Below are positions 32,908 to 41,769 of a DNA stretch of 64,000 bases, piece by piece; positions within the stretch are counted from its first letter, which is position 1; each line of letters begins with the position of its first letter. Position numbers and translations under genes: made by a program. Source of the stretch: CAJMSU01 sp964650315 (GTDB lineage: Bacteria; Bacillota_I; Bacilli_A; RF39; UBA660). Under the pieces are notes generated by a model. It was not told the origin of the DNA, made no database searches, and saw nothing but the letters and a program-made list of their open reading frames with translations. Where the stretch lies: contig CAZYQE010000006.1 in assembly GCA_964650315.1 (NCBI GenBank), forward strand, positions 1-64,000. Direction: 5' to 3'.

Positions 32908-34808
32908 TTTGTTGTTTTATAATAAATATAATAACACTTATTATTAGCACAACTCTTTGTCTCATATTTAAATCCTAATGATTCAATACTTTCTTTAGAG
33001 TTAATCTTTTCTGTTACTAAACAATTTATTGGGTATTTATTTAACATGGCTTTAAATTTATTATAATTACTTTTATAATCCCCTAAATAATCTTTATAAA
33101 GATCATCATCTTCTTGTTTAAATCCTTTAAACTCTTTATTATCAAAGTCATGATATCTTGGTATAGCACTTATAATACTACTACTTGGTGAGTATTGTCT
33201 AAGTAGGACAGCTAATGAATGATCATACTTATCCACTTTTACCCAATCAGGTGTTAATACATATAAATGATCATTTTTTTCTTTATGTAATTTTTCTAAA
33301 TTTTGTCCTAATTTAACTGTTGATTTTGGTAACAACTTAGGATTTTTTGAAATTATTTTGCACGAATTTATAACTCCACCATAATTATCATATCTAAAAT
33401 TAAAAGATAAATATGCTCCTACTAATAATAGAATAACTATAAGACATTCAGTAATTATTAATAATACTTTATTAAATTTTTGACATATAAATATAAATGC
33501 ATAAGAAGCAGCTAATACTATTATAGTATAGAAAGCTCCTGTCCAAAATCTTGCTTCTACGAAATCATAAACTGATACATGTTCAGTAATATTATTTATT
33601 TGTGGTATATACATAAATGCAAATATAAGTAAAAGAATTGTATTTGTTTTTCTTATATTATGATCTTTATAGAGATAGCCTAATAAGAATACTAAACAAG
33701 ATGCATAAAATATTATACTCTTTTCATTTGCTTGAAATAATAGGATTGGTCTAATACCTATACTTGGTATATCTGATAAAATAAATCCTGCTATTATTAT
33801 TGATAGTAATAGTAGAGTTAAAAGAATTTTGTTTTTATTTTCAAATATTAAATAAGCTATTAAATAAGCTAATGCTACTATGATAATAACCGGTAGTGCT
33901 ACTGATGATTGAGTTATTAATATAATACTAATTATTCCATAAGTAATTATATCTTTAAATTTTAACTTTTCTTTATCTATTAGAGGTAATAGTAATAATA
34001 GTATACCTGATGTTCTAACTAACATAGATCCATAATACATAGCGTTACCAAATTGCCAACCACTAATAAAGTTAACTAATTTACTCAATACATCAAACTG
34101 AAATATAAATAGAACTGTGCATATTGGAATGAATTGAAGTTGATATTTATATTTTTTTCGTTTTTCTTTTGTTAAAATCTTATTTAAAAATGCTAATATT
34201 ATAATTGCATATAACCAATATCCTATAAAACTCTGAGCAAATTTCAAAAAAACAGATGAATCTATGTGAAATAATTTAGCATAGAAAGCTGATTCTATCT
34301 GCCACATATTCAAAGTGTAGGCACCAAATTTAGAAATATTGTGTAATCCATTTGCAGGATGAATTTTATGTGTATTTATCCCGTTGACATTGTCTGATAC
34401 TGTATTAACATAATATCCATCATCTAAGTGATTTCCAAACCAATTATATTGAACGTTACAAATTGAGAAGAATATTAATATAATAGCTATTATTTTAACA
34501 AACCAACTTTGCTTTAAATCTTCTTTGATATCTTCTTTTGTTATATAAACATTATTCTTTTTCTTTTTATATATAGCAAAACTAAATAATCCTATCCATA
34601 ATAATATCATTAATACTATATATACATTAAAAGGTAATTGAAATAGTTTAATTATACACGCTAAAAATGAAGTAAAAAATTTATAAAGTAAATAACTATA
34701 AACTAGCCTTTCCGGTAATGTCTCTTTTTTTGAGAAAATAGTGTTACCTAAAAAATATAGACTAGTTATAAATAAAATTATATATATAATACTTAAAATA
34801 TAATCCAT
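32904..34808 (-). CDS. Polytopic membrane protein, GT-C-like (DUF6077-like)
   Basis: A 634-aa integral membrane protein with roughly 13 hydrophobic helices, one longer extracellular loop after helix 4 containing NHLDDGYYVNTVSDNVNG, and a soluble C-terminal domain (about 510-634) ending KCYYIYYKTTK. The acidic Asp-Asp in the first large loop and the overall layout fit GT-C glycosyltransferases that use lipid-phosphate sugars outside the membrane; DUF6077 is my best family guess. It is last in the operon Wzt-Wzm-GT2-this gene and one base from the two-domain GT2 gene. By position it could be the GacL-like enzyme adding side-chain sugars to the exported chain. Confidence 0.65.
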   Translation of the reverse strand: MDYILSIIYIILFITSLYFLGNTIFSKKETLPERLVYSYLLYKFFTSFLACIIKLFQLPFNVYIVLMILLWIGLFSFAIYKKKKNNVYITKEDIKEDLKQSWFVKIIAIILIFFSICNVQYNWFGNHLDDGYYVNTVSDNVNGINTHKIHPANGLHNISKFGAYTLNMWQIESAFYAKLFHIDSSVFLKFAQSFIGYWLYAIIILAFLNKILTKEKRKKYKYQLQFIPICTVLFIFQFDVLSKLVNFISGWQFGNAMYYGSMLVRTSGILLLLLPLIDKEKLKFKDIITYGIISIILITQSSVALPVIIIVALAYLIAYLIFENKNKILLTLLLLSIIIAGFILSDIPSIGIRPILLFQANEKSIIFYASCLVFLLGYLYKDHNIRKTNTILLLIFAFMYIPQINNITEHVSVYDFVEARFWTGAFYTIIVLAASYAFIFICQKFNKVLLIITECLIVILLLVGAYLSFNFRYDNYGGVINSCKIISKNPKLLPKSTVKLGQNLEKLHKEKNDHLYVLTPDWVKVDKYDHSLAVLLRQYSPSSSIISAIPRYHDFDNKEFKGFKQEDDDLYKDYLGDYKSNYNKFKAMLNKYPINCLVTEKINSKESIESLGFKYETKSCANNKCYYIYYKTTK

Positions 34809-34809
34809 A

Positions 34810-36957
34810 TTATTTGTTCTCCTTTTTATCTAACATAAAGTCTCTTCTTAAGCTAAAATTAGGATTATAAAAACGATCTCTTAATAATTCTTTTTTCCAT
34901 TTATCAGTCATAATATTTACTTCATATTTAAATCTTTTATATTTTTCTTTTGTTGTATCTCTTCCTCTAGATTTAGATTCATAATGATACAATTCTGCCA
35001 TTGGTACAAATACATTATAGTATCCTTTTTTTAATAATCTAATATTGAAATCTATATCATTATAAGCTACTTGTAATTCTTCATCTAGTCCTTTTACTTC
35101 ATCATATTTTTTTCTACTTACCATTAAGCAAGCTGCTGTTACAGCACTGTAATTATATGGTACAGAAAGTCTTCCACCCCATACAATTGAATCTCTATCT
35201 ACACCAACATAAGTATGTGAAGCTACTCCTCCTAGACCTAATACTACTCCACCATGTTGTACAGTATCATCAGGATATAATAGTTTAGCTCCTACTGCCC
35301 CTATATGGTCTTGTGAAGCATAACCAAGCATTATTTCTAACCAATTTGGAGTAATTACTTCAATATCATTATTTAATAATACTATGTAGTCTGATTTAGT
35401 TTTTGATACGGCTAAATTATTTATTTTAGAATAATTAAATTCAAAGTTAGCATCAATAACTTTAAAGTTATCATGTTTTTTCTTATACTCATCAAACAAT
35501 TTAAAAGTTTCTTTTTTCTCACTATTATTATTTACTACTATAACTTCATAGTTTTTATATGTAGTTTTTTCATATACTGATTCTAGACATGTTCTAGTAG
35601 TATCAGCCAAATCTTTAGTAGGAATAATAATAGATACTTTAGGATCCTTTACTACATCATATTCAATATAGTAATAAGGACAATCTTTAGATATTTTTAC
35701 TTTTCCTTTTATTTTACGTCTTTTTAAAGCATCTTCTAATGCTTTTTTACCACATTCTAAAGCATAATTCTTATTATCTATAACCATTGAAGTTGAACCT
35801 TCTACCATTCTCCAATGATAAAGTATTTTAGGTATATGATATATTTTATCTGTTTTTTCAGTAAATCTTAAGAATAAATCATAATCTTGAGCACCTTCAT
35901 ATCCAACTCTAAATCCTTTTATTTCATCTATAATAGACTTTCTAAGCATAGTAAAATGGCAAATATAATTACTACTTAATAATGAATCTGGCGCGAAATC
36001 AGATTTAAAATTAGGATCACATCTTCTTCCATTTAAATCTAGTTTATCTTCATCTGAATAAATCATATCTATTTTTTTATCATCGTTTAATACTTTAACC
36101 ATTTCATATAGAGCATGTGGTGATAAAGTATCATCATTATCCATAAGCGCAATAAACTCACCTGTTGCCATTTCTATAGCATCATTAGTTGCTCTCGAAA
36201 TATGACCATTCTTTTTTCTATATTTTACTTTTATTCTTTTATCTTTCTTCTCATACTCTTTAAGAGTATCTTTTGTTTCTTTTTTACTAGAACAATCATC
36301 TACTAAACAAATTTCATAATTATCATATGTCTGTTCTAAAATGGAATCTATACATGCAGATAAATATTTTTTACCTATATTATATACTGGTATAACTATA
36401 GATATTAATGGTTTATATTTAAGTTCTTTTTTTTCTTCAAATTTTTCATGTTTTTTTAACCAATCGTTATAATCTGTTGTGTTAAATGGATTATAAAAAG
36501 AATTTGAATCATGTAATCTAATGCGTGTTTTTAATTCTTTTAAGTATTTACCCCATAAAGAAACAGGAATTAAAAAGTGGTATTCTTTCCACATATGTTT
36601 GATTCCTCTTCCTAATACTCCAAATACAACTCCTGCTTTTTTAAAATGTTTTTTTAATCTACCTTTTATTTTATTATTAATTCTAGAAAATTTTCTGTTT
36701 TTTAATTTACTTACAACATACTCTTTTCCATCTACAATAACTCTAAGTTCAATCTTTTTATCTTTTTCAGTAAGTTCTTTTTCTAAAACAAATTGATCTG
36801 CACCTAAAATCATTCTAAATTCATAATCAGTTTGTTTTCCGTCTATATATAATACAAATTTATAATCTTCTACTTCTATAGAACCAACTATTTGTAATAG
36901 AGGGTTTTTTACACCTGTAATTCCTTGTGAAATTATTGCTATAAAATCATACTTCAT
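34810..36957 (-). CDS. Two-domain GT2 glycosyltransferase (rhamnan-type, GacF/GacG/RgpF-like)
   Basis: A 715-aa protein with two GT-A domains. Domain 1 (about 180-400) has LISIVIPVYN and the metal site MDNDDTLSP (about 272). Domain 2 (about 435-680) has VSIIIPTKD, VVNNNS and LLNNDIEVI (about 520), then AVGAKLLYPDDTVQHGG and AACLMVSRKKYDEV. That last block is characteristic of WsaE/RgpF-type rhamnosyltransferases. The first 130 residues are a beta-rich extra domain. It lies in one operon with the ABC exporter and close to complete rmlABCD genes, so polymerisation of a rhamnose-containing backbone is a reasonable inference. Confidence 0.88.
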   Translation of the reverse strand: MKYDFIAIISQGITGVKNPLLQIVGSIEVEDYKFVLYIDGKQTDYEFRMILGADQFVLEKELTEKDKKIELRVIVDGKEYVVSKLKNRKFSRINNKIKGRLKKHFKKAGVVFGVLGRGIKHMWKEYHFLIPVSLWGKYLKELKTRIRLHDSNSFYNPFNTTDYNDWLKKHEKFEEKKELKYKPLISIVIPVYNIGKKYLSACIDSILEQTYDNYEICLVDDCSSKKETKDTLKEYEKKDKRIKVKYRKKNGHISRATNDAIEMATGEFIALMDNDDTLSPHALYEMVKVLNDDKKIDMIYSDEDKLDLNGRRCDPNFKSDFAPDSLLSSNYICHFTMLRKSIIDEIKGFRVGYEGAQDYDLFLRFTEKTDKIYHIPKILYHWRMVEGSTSMVIDNKNYALECGKKALEDALKRRKIKGKVKISKDCPYYYIEYDVVKDPKVSIIIPTKDLADTTRTCLESVYEKTTYKNYEVIVVNNNSEKKETFKLFDEYKKKHDNFKVIDANFEFNYSKINNLAVSKTKSDYIVLLNNDIEVITPNWLEIMLGYASQDHIGAVGAKLLYPDDTVQHGGVVLGLGGVASHTYVGVDRDSIVWGGRLSVPYNYSAVTAACLMVSRKKYDEVKGLDEELQVAYNDIDFNIRLLKKGYYNVFVPMAELYHYESKSRGRDTTKEKYKRFKYEVNIMTDKWKKELLRDRFYNPNFSLRRDFMLDKKENK

Positions 36958-36960
36958 CTG

Positions 36961-37737
36961 TTATACCTCCTCTGCGAAGCCTTTTGATAATTTTTTAAAT
37001 ATAGCCATTCCTCCAAAGAATACTACAATAGTAATACCCACTAGGTATAAAAATGGATATAATGCGGGTAATTGATGATTCATAAATATATCTCTATATG
37101 CACTTACAATTTCTGTCATTGGATTTAAATATAATACCCATCTTACACTAACTGGGAATAATTCTATTGGATATAGAATTGGTGTTGCATAGAACAACAT
37201 ACTTATTATAAATTGAACTATATACTCCGTATCTTTTATATATATATTTATGGCACTTAGTGCAAACACTAATCCTAATGTAAAGAAGAATTGAATAATT
37301 GCAATTACTGGCAATAATAATAGATGCCAACTAATTCCTAATCCTCCAAACACACAGAATAATAGTATAATAATACAACTGATAAAGAAGTTGACTAACC
37401 CACTTAAAGCCACTGAAATAGGTAATATCTCTCTAGGAAAATATACCTTTTTAATAATTCCAGCATTCGTTCTAACTGTAATCATTCCTTGATTTATTAC
37501 TGTTGTGAAGAAAGTCCAAGGTATAATACCTACTATTAAGTATTGCAAATAATTATCTGTTTTTATTCTCATTATATATGGAAATACAATAGCATATACA
37601 GCTACTTGTAATAAAGGGTTAAAAAACGACCATAAAACTCCTAGAAATGAGCCTTTATATTTACCCCTTATTTCTTTTTTAACATTACTTTTTAATAATT
37701 CTCTGTAATTATATAATTCTTTTATCATGTGATACAC
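36961..37737 (-). CDS. ABC-2 type polysaccharide/teichoic acid export permease (Wzm/TagG/GacD)
   Basis: A 258-aa membrane subunit with six helices and the ABC-2 signature region (LYNYRELLKSNVKKEIRGKYKGSFLGVLWSFFNPLLQ near the N-terminus, including the FLGxLWxxxNPL motif). It exports undecaprenyl-linked polysaccharide made in the cytoplasm. It is three bases from the ATPase gene upstream and four from the GT2 gene downstream, so it is in the same operon. The alternative assignment is TagG of wall teichoic acid, but the neighbouring rhamnosyltransferase-like enzyme favours a Wzm/GacD-like role. Confidence 0.93.
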   Translation of the reverse strand: MYHMIKELYNYRELLKSNVKKEIRGKYKGSFLGVLWSFFNPLLQVAVYAIVFPYIMRIKTDNYLQYLIVGIIPWTFFTTVINQGMITVRTNAGIIKKVYFPREILPISVALSGLVNFFISCIIILLFCVFGGLGISWHLLLLPVIAIIQFFFTLGLVFALSAINIYIKDTEYIVQFIISMLFYATPILYPIELFPVSVRWVLYLNPMTEIVSAYRDIFMNHQLPALYPFLYLVGITIVVFFGGMAIFKKLSKGFAEEV

Positions 37738-37739
37738 CT

Positions 37740-38480
37740 CTACTTACATTCCTCTAAGTATTTATCAATAACTTCATTAGTTTCTCCATCTAATCTAATA
37801 TGCCCATTTTGAATCCAAACAGCTCTTGTACATAATTTTCTAATAGATGAGTGATTATGTGAGACAATTACTATTGTTTTATCTGAAGCTTTTAGTTCTC
37901 TTAATTTTGCAAAACACTTATCTTGGAAATGTTGATCTCCTACTGCTAAAATTTCATCTATTAATAAAATATCTGCATCTACATTGATAGCAACCGCAAA
38001 GGCTAGACGCATATACATACCAGATGAATATGTTCTTATTGGACTATCTATAAAGTCTCCTAACTCAGAAAACTCAATAATATCATCAACTTTTTTATCT
38101 ATTTCTTTTGAAGTCAATCCAAAAATAGATGCATTAAAGTAAATATTTTCTCTCCCAGTAAAATCATCATGAAATCCTGCACCTAATTCTAATAATGATG
38201 TTAGTTTTCCATTAGTTTTAATACTACCTTTAGTAGGATAAATTATTTTGGTCATTAATTTAAGTAGTGTAGATTTACCACTACCATTAGTACCTACTAA
38301 TGCAACAGTTTCACCTTTTTTAATATTTAAATTTATATTCTCTAAAACAGTATGATGTTCTGTTTTATTATTTTTCCAAAAAACTAATCTTTCTTTTAAT
38401 GTGTTTGGTTTATCATAATAAACTTTAAATTTTTTAGTTACATCTTTTACTACAATTGAATCTTGTTTTTTTTCTTCCAT
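37740..38480 (-). CDS. ABC polysaccharide/teichoic acid export ATPase (Wzt/TagH/GacE)
   Basis: A 246-aa nucleotide-binding subunit. Walker A is GTNGSGKSTL (about 62), the ABC signature is YSSGMYMRLAFAVA, Walker B is DILLIDEILAVGD, and the switch His is in VSHNHSS. There is no C-terminal carbohydrate-binding extension as in some Wzt proteins, so termination is probably not coupled through it. The start was placed at ATG 38480 (six codons inside the longest frame) because AGAGGTG lies four bases upstream. It leads the operon driven by the promoter at 38525-38554. Confidence 0.94.
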   Translation of the reverse strand: MEEKKQDSIVVKDVTKKFKVYYDKPNTLKERLVFWKNNKTEHHTVLENINLNIKKGETVALVGTNGSGKSTLLKLMTKIIYPTKGSIKTNGKLTSLLELGAGFHDDFTGRENIYFNASIFGLTSKEIDKKVDDIIEFSELGDFIDSPIRTYSSGMYMRLAFAVAINVDADILLIDEILAVGDQHFQDKCFAKLRELKASDKTIVIVSHNHSSIRKLCTRAVWIQNGHIRLDGETNEVIDKYLEECK

Positions 38481-38524
38481 AAAACACCTCTTGGTCATTT
38501 AAAATAATACTTTTACTATAGTCA

Positions 38525-38554
38525 ATTATAACATATTTTATACATCAATTTCAA
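38525..38554 (-). promoter_or_regulatory. Promoter of the ABC exporter operon
   Basis: TTGAAA (38549-38554) and TATAAT (38525-38530) are 18 bases apart, with TG two bases before the -10 (extended form). It lies about 45 bases upstream of the Wzt start and downstream of a terminator. Confidence 0.7.
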
Positions 38555-38559
38555 TCATA

Positions 38560-38583
38560 TAAAAACCACTATTTGCTAGTGGC
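38560..38583 (-). terminator. Terminator of the TagB/F-like gene
   Basis: CCACTA and TAGTGG (38566-38571 with 38577-38582) form a 6-bp stem followed by five U on the minus strand, right after the stop codon. Confidence 0.65.
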
Positions 38584-39732
38584 CTATTTATAGAAATCGT
38601 TTTTTATGCATTCAACTATTTTTTTGCTAGTTGTTCCATCATAGTTGCAAAGCAGTTTTTTTATTGTCTTTTCTCTTTTTGATTTTAATATATCTTCTTT
38701 TCCTAATTCTTTTAATATCTTTTTAATGTCATCCCAATTATTAGCGTGGTAACAAACTTTGTTTATTTCTTTCATAATTGGTGTATATCTTTTTTCATTT
38801 TTATCTAAAAGAATAATAGGTTTATTTAAAATAAAATAATCAATAATTATAGAAGAAAAATCAGTTATTAGTACATCTGAATCTTGAAATGTCTCAAAAT
38901 AATTACTATCTTTATCATAAATCATATTATTCTCATCATAATTTAATAAATACTCTTTAACTTCTTCTTTTGGCATTATTTTTTCATCTATAAAGTTTTT
39001 AAACATTAAAGGATGGGGTCTAAATACTAATTTTTGATTTCTGTTTTTCTTGAAATATTTAACTATATTATCTTTATAATTAAAAAATGTTGTTTCAAAT
39101 AAATCTTTATTAGTTGTCCATCTAGGAGTCCATATCACTTTTAAATCTTTTGTTTTTAATTTGTTAAAAGCAGAAGTTTCTGTTGATATATTCATGATTT
39201 CACTATCAAGTGATGGATAACCATAATTTATACTATAGTGATTTCCATCTTTTGGCATTTTATTTAAAACATATTTGCTTTCGTATTCATTTTCTCCAAA
39301 AAAGAAGTAAAGTTGATTAATAAATGATTGTGGTAAAACAACACTATGCAAATCTACTAAAAGATATCCATATGGAATATAACAAAGTTTAGTATATGTA
39401 CTTAATACATCTGTAGAGTATTGATGCGGTAAATAATTATTATATGGTCTTTGAATAAATACATAATCTGGCTTTTCTTTTTCCAAGTCAAACCATTCCT
39501 TATTACTAACTGCATTTATAACATTATCTCCAAATTTTTCTTCCCAAAAGGCTAGGTCTTCATTTTTAGGAAATTTGTTTATATCATCAGGAATAGCTAA
39601 TATATTCACATCAATGTCAGGATCATTTTTCATAATGTTAATAACATCACAAATCTTACTATATCCTTGAATATATTGACAAATAAAATATACTTTAAGT
39701 TTTCTCTTAAAAATTTTTTTTCTTAATTTCAT
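38584..39732 (-). CDS. CDP-glycerol glycerophosphotransferase family protein (TagB/TagF-like)
   Basis: A 382-aa GT-B-like enzyme of the poly(glycerophosphate) transferase family. Its core landmarks are the catalytic-type FRPHPLM (about 245) and VLITDFSSIIIDYF (about 290). The N-terminus KLKVYFICQYIQGYSKICD lacks a clear membrane helix, and the basic first 12 residues may give peripheral binding. Family members transfer glycerol- or ribitol-phosphate from CDP donors to lipid-linked saccharides. No tarI/tagD (CDP donor synthesis) gene is present in the window. It is last in the operon GT2-fdtA-fdtB-GNAT-this gene and may add a phosphate decoration to the amino-sugar unit. Confidence 0.82.
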   Translation of the reverse strand: MKLRKKIFKRKLKVYFICQYIQGYSKICDVINIMKNDPDIDVNILAIPDDINKFPKNEDLAFWEEKFGDNVINAVSNKEWFDLEKEKPDYVFIQRPYNNYLPHQYSTDVLSTYTKLCYIPYGYLLVDLHSVVLPQSFINQLYFFFGENEYESKYVLNKMPKDGNHYSINYGYPSLDSEIMNISTETSAFNKLKTKDLKVIWTPRWTTNKDLFETTFFNYKDNIVKYFKKNRNQKLVFRPHPLMFKNFIDEKIMPKEEVKEYLLNYDENNMIYDKDSNYFETFQDSDVLITDFSSIIIDYFILNKPIILLDKNEKRYTPIMKEINKVCYHANNWDDIKKILKELGKEDILKSKREKTIKKLLCNYDGTTSKKIVECIKNDFYK

Positions 39733-39741
39733 ACTATACTC

Positions 39742-40248
39742 CTATATATTTAAAAAATCATCTGCTAATATTTGATACCACACCAAATTAATACATCTGT
39801 CGTTTTTTGTTATATAGTTTTTAGAAACTTTTTCTATTTTAAAACCTATTTTGTTGTAGAAAGCTATGGCTCTTTTATTTGTTTCTAAAACACATAAATA
39901 AACTTTGTTTAAGTTAAGATCATTAAAAGCTCTTTTTAATAATTCATTTATTGCAAAAGATGCTGCTCCTGTACCCTGTGCTTCTTCTCTAAATGAAATT
40001 GCTAATTCTGCATTTTTGTTATTGTTATCTATATTTTTTAAACTTATAGTTCCTAAATAATTATCGTTATCATCAACACAAGCATAATGTAATTCATTAT
40101 CATTTTTTGATGAATTTTTTATAAAATTTAAAACTTGCTCTCTTGTTAATGAATTAAAATCTTTAGCAAATATCTCTTTAGTTTTACTAGAGTGCATCCA
40201 TTCTAGCATACCATCAACATCTTTTTCTTTTAACTCTCTTAACTTCAT
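39742..40248 (-). CDS. GNAT family N-acetyltransferase
   Basis: A 168-aa acetyltransferase of the RimJ/RimL-like GNAT branch. LRELKEKDVDGMLEWM opens the fold, the acetyl-CoA motif is SFREEAQGTGAASFAINELL (Q/RxxGxG/A, about 90-105), and NKRAIAFYNKIGFKIE follows near the C-terminus. It is nine bases from the aminotransferase gene, so its likely substrate is the amino group installed by that enzyme on the dTDP-sugar. Characterised FdtC/QdtC enzymes are hexapeptide-repeat proteins instead, so this would be a non-orthologous replacement, as with WecD for dTDP-Fuc4N. The assignment is inference from position. Confidence 0.8.
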   Translation of the reverse strand: MKLRELKEKDVDGMLEWMHSSKTKEIFAKDFNSLTREQVLNFIKNSSKNDNELHYACVDDNDNYLGTISLKNIDNNNKNAELAISFREEAQGTGAASFAINELLKRAFNDLNLNKVYLCVLETNKRAIAFYNKIGFKIEKVSKNYITKNDRCINLVWYQILADDFLNI

Positions 40249-40256
40249 ACGTCCTC

Positions 40257-41345
40257 CTAATACTTATTAAGTATATCTATAACATAGTCTATTTCTTCTT
40301 TTTTCATTCCATAATATAGTGGTAGGCTTAATTCTTCTTTGGATATTTGATCTGCTATTTTTGTTTTATTTAAATTATCCTTATTGTATGCTTTTTGTTT
40401 TGCAATAGGTATTGGATAATGTATCATTGTTTGAATACCATTTTCAGCTAAATATTTTTGTAATTTATCTCTTGATTTACATCTAATAGCAAATATGTGC
40501 CATACGTGAGTTCTATCTTTACCAATAATTGGTAATATAATCTTTTTATTATTTATTCTAGTTAAATATTCTTTAGCAAAATCTTGTCTTGCTTTTGTAT
40601 ATTTATCTAAATTCCATAATTTTATTCTTAAGAATCCTGCTTGTAATTCATCTAATCTAGTGTTTACCCCTTTATAAATATGATGATATTTTTCCTTTGA
40701 TCCATAATTAGAAATAGCTTTAGCTTTTTCTGCTACTTTTTTATTATTAGTAACTAGCGCTCCTGCATCTCCTAAGGCTCCTAGATTTTTTCCAGGATAA
40801 AAACTAAAACATCCTATATCACCTAAATTACCTGTCTTTTTGTTTTTATATTTTGAATTATGAGATTGAGCACAATCTTCTATTACATATAATTTATGTT
40901 TTTTAGCAATTTTATTTATTTCATCCATATCTGCACTTTGCCCATATAAATGTACTGCTATAATAGCTTTTGTCTTTTTAGTAATTGCTTCTTCTATACC
41001 TTTAGATGATAAATTATATGTTTCTATATTAGGATCTACTAATACTGGTTTAGCTCCTACATTTGAAACAGCTAAAACAGTAGCAATATATGTATTACTA
41101 GGGACAATAACCTCATCACCAGGACCAATATCTAATGATAAGAGTGCTACTTGTAAAGCATCTAATCCATTACCTACTCCAACACAATATTTTATCCCTA
41201 TAAATTTTGCAAATTCTTTTTCAAATTTTGATACTTCTTCTCCTAAAACATACCAACCTTTATCATAAATATCTTTAAATTTATTTACCATTTCATTGCT
41301 TATTTCATCATGCATATATTTCATTGTAGAAAATGCTATTTTCAT
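40257..41345 (-). CDS. DegT/DnrJ/EryC1 sugar aminotransferase (FdtB/QdtB-like)
   Basis: A 362-aa PLP enzyme that converts a dTDP-3-keto-6-deoxyhexose to the 3-amino sugar. Family landmarks are GVGNGLDALQVALLSL, PGDEVIVPSNTYIATVLAV, VIEDCAQSHNSKYKN and the PLP-binding Lys in FSFYPGKNLGALGDAGA (about residue 186). RLDELQAGFLRIKL and HYPIP complete it. The start was placed at ATG 41345 because AAGAGGT precedes it and MKIAFSTM is the usual opening; the longer frame overlaps fdtA. An immediately upstream 3,4-ketoisomerase gene makes the 3-amino assignment more likely than 4-amino. Confidence 0.88.
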   Translation of the reverse strand: MKIAFSTMKYMHDEISNEMVNKFKDIYDKGWYVLGEEVSKFEKEFAKFIGIKYCVGVGNGLDALQVALLSLDIGPGDEVIVPSNTYIATVLAVSNVGAKPVLVDPNIETYNLSSKGIEEAITKKTKAIIAVHLYGQSADMDEINKIAKKHKLYVIEDCAQSHNSKYKNKKTGNLGDIGCFSFYPGKNLGALGDAGALVTNNKKVAEKAKAISNYGSKEKYHHIYKGVNTRLDELQAGFLRIKLWNLDKYTKARQDFAKEYLTRINNKKIILPIIGKDRTHVWHIFAIRCKSRDKLQKYLAENGIQTMIHYPIPIAKQKAYNKDNLNKTKIADQISKEELSLPLYYGMKKEEIDYVIDILNKY

Positions 41346-41358
41346 ATAATTACCTCTT

Positions 41359-41769
41359 TTACTTTTTGTTTTCATTATAGTATTTTTCATAGTTTTCATA
41401 TTTTCTTATATAATCTTTTATATCATAATGATCACTAGCTAGTACTAAAAGTACTGCACCATCTTTAAAATCATACATTTCTCTCCATATATTAGGACCA
41501 ATATATAATCCTTTTTTAGGATCATCTAATGTAATTATTTCCTCTTCTTCTGGTGTTTTAACCAATATTTTAACTGATCCATGCACACATATTAAAACTT
41601 GTTCTAATTCTTTATGAGAATGAAAACCTCTTCTAACATCTTCTTCTACTTCATATATATAGTAAACTCTTTTTATATCGAATGGTATTGTATCATTTCC
41701 TTCTAATGGAACTAATTTACCATACTTATCAGTATTAACATCAAATAATTTAATTTTTGTGTTTTCCAT
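41359..41769 (-). CDS. dTDP-4-keto-6-deoxyhexose 3,4-ketoisomerase (FdtA/QdtA family)
   Basis: A 136-aa cupin that moves the keto group of dTDP-4-keto-6-deoxyglucose from C4 to C3. Signature residues are VRRGFHSHKELEQVL (about 43-58, active-site His pair) and GPNIWREMYDF (about 90-100). It is within the normal size for the family. FdtA leads to dTDP-Fuc3N and QdtA to dTDP-Qui3N; the two cannot be told apart by eye. It overlaps the upstream GT2 gene by 20 bases and precedes the aminotransferase by 13. The substrate is supplied by RmlA and RmlB encoded 1-5 kb upstream. Confidence 0.88.
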   Translation of the reverse strand: MENTKIKLFDVNTDKYGKLVPLEGNDTIPFDIKRVYYIYEVEEDVRRGFHSHKELEQVLICVHGSVKILVKTPEEEEIITLDDPKKGLYIGPNIWREMYDFKDGAVLLVLASDHYDIKDYIRKYENYEKYYNENKK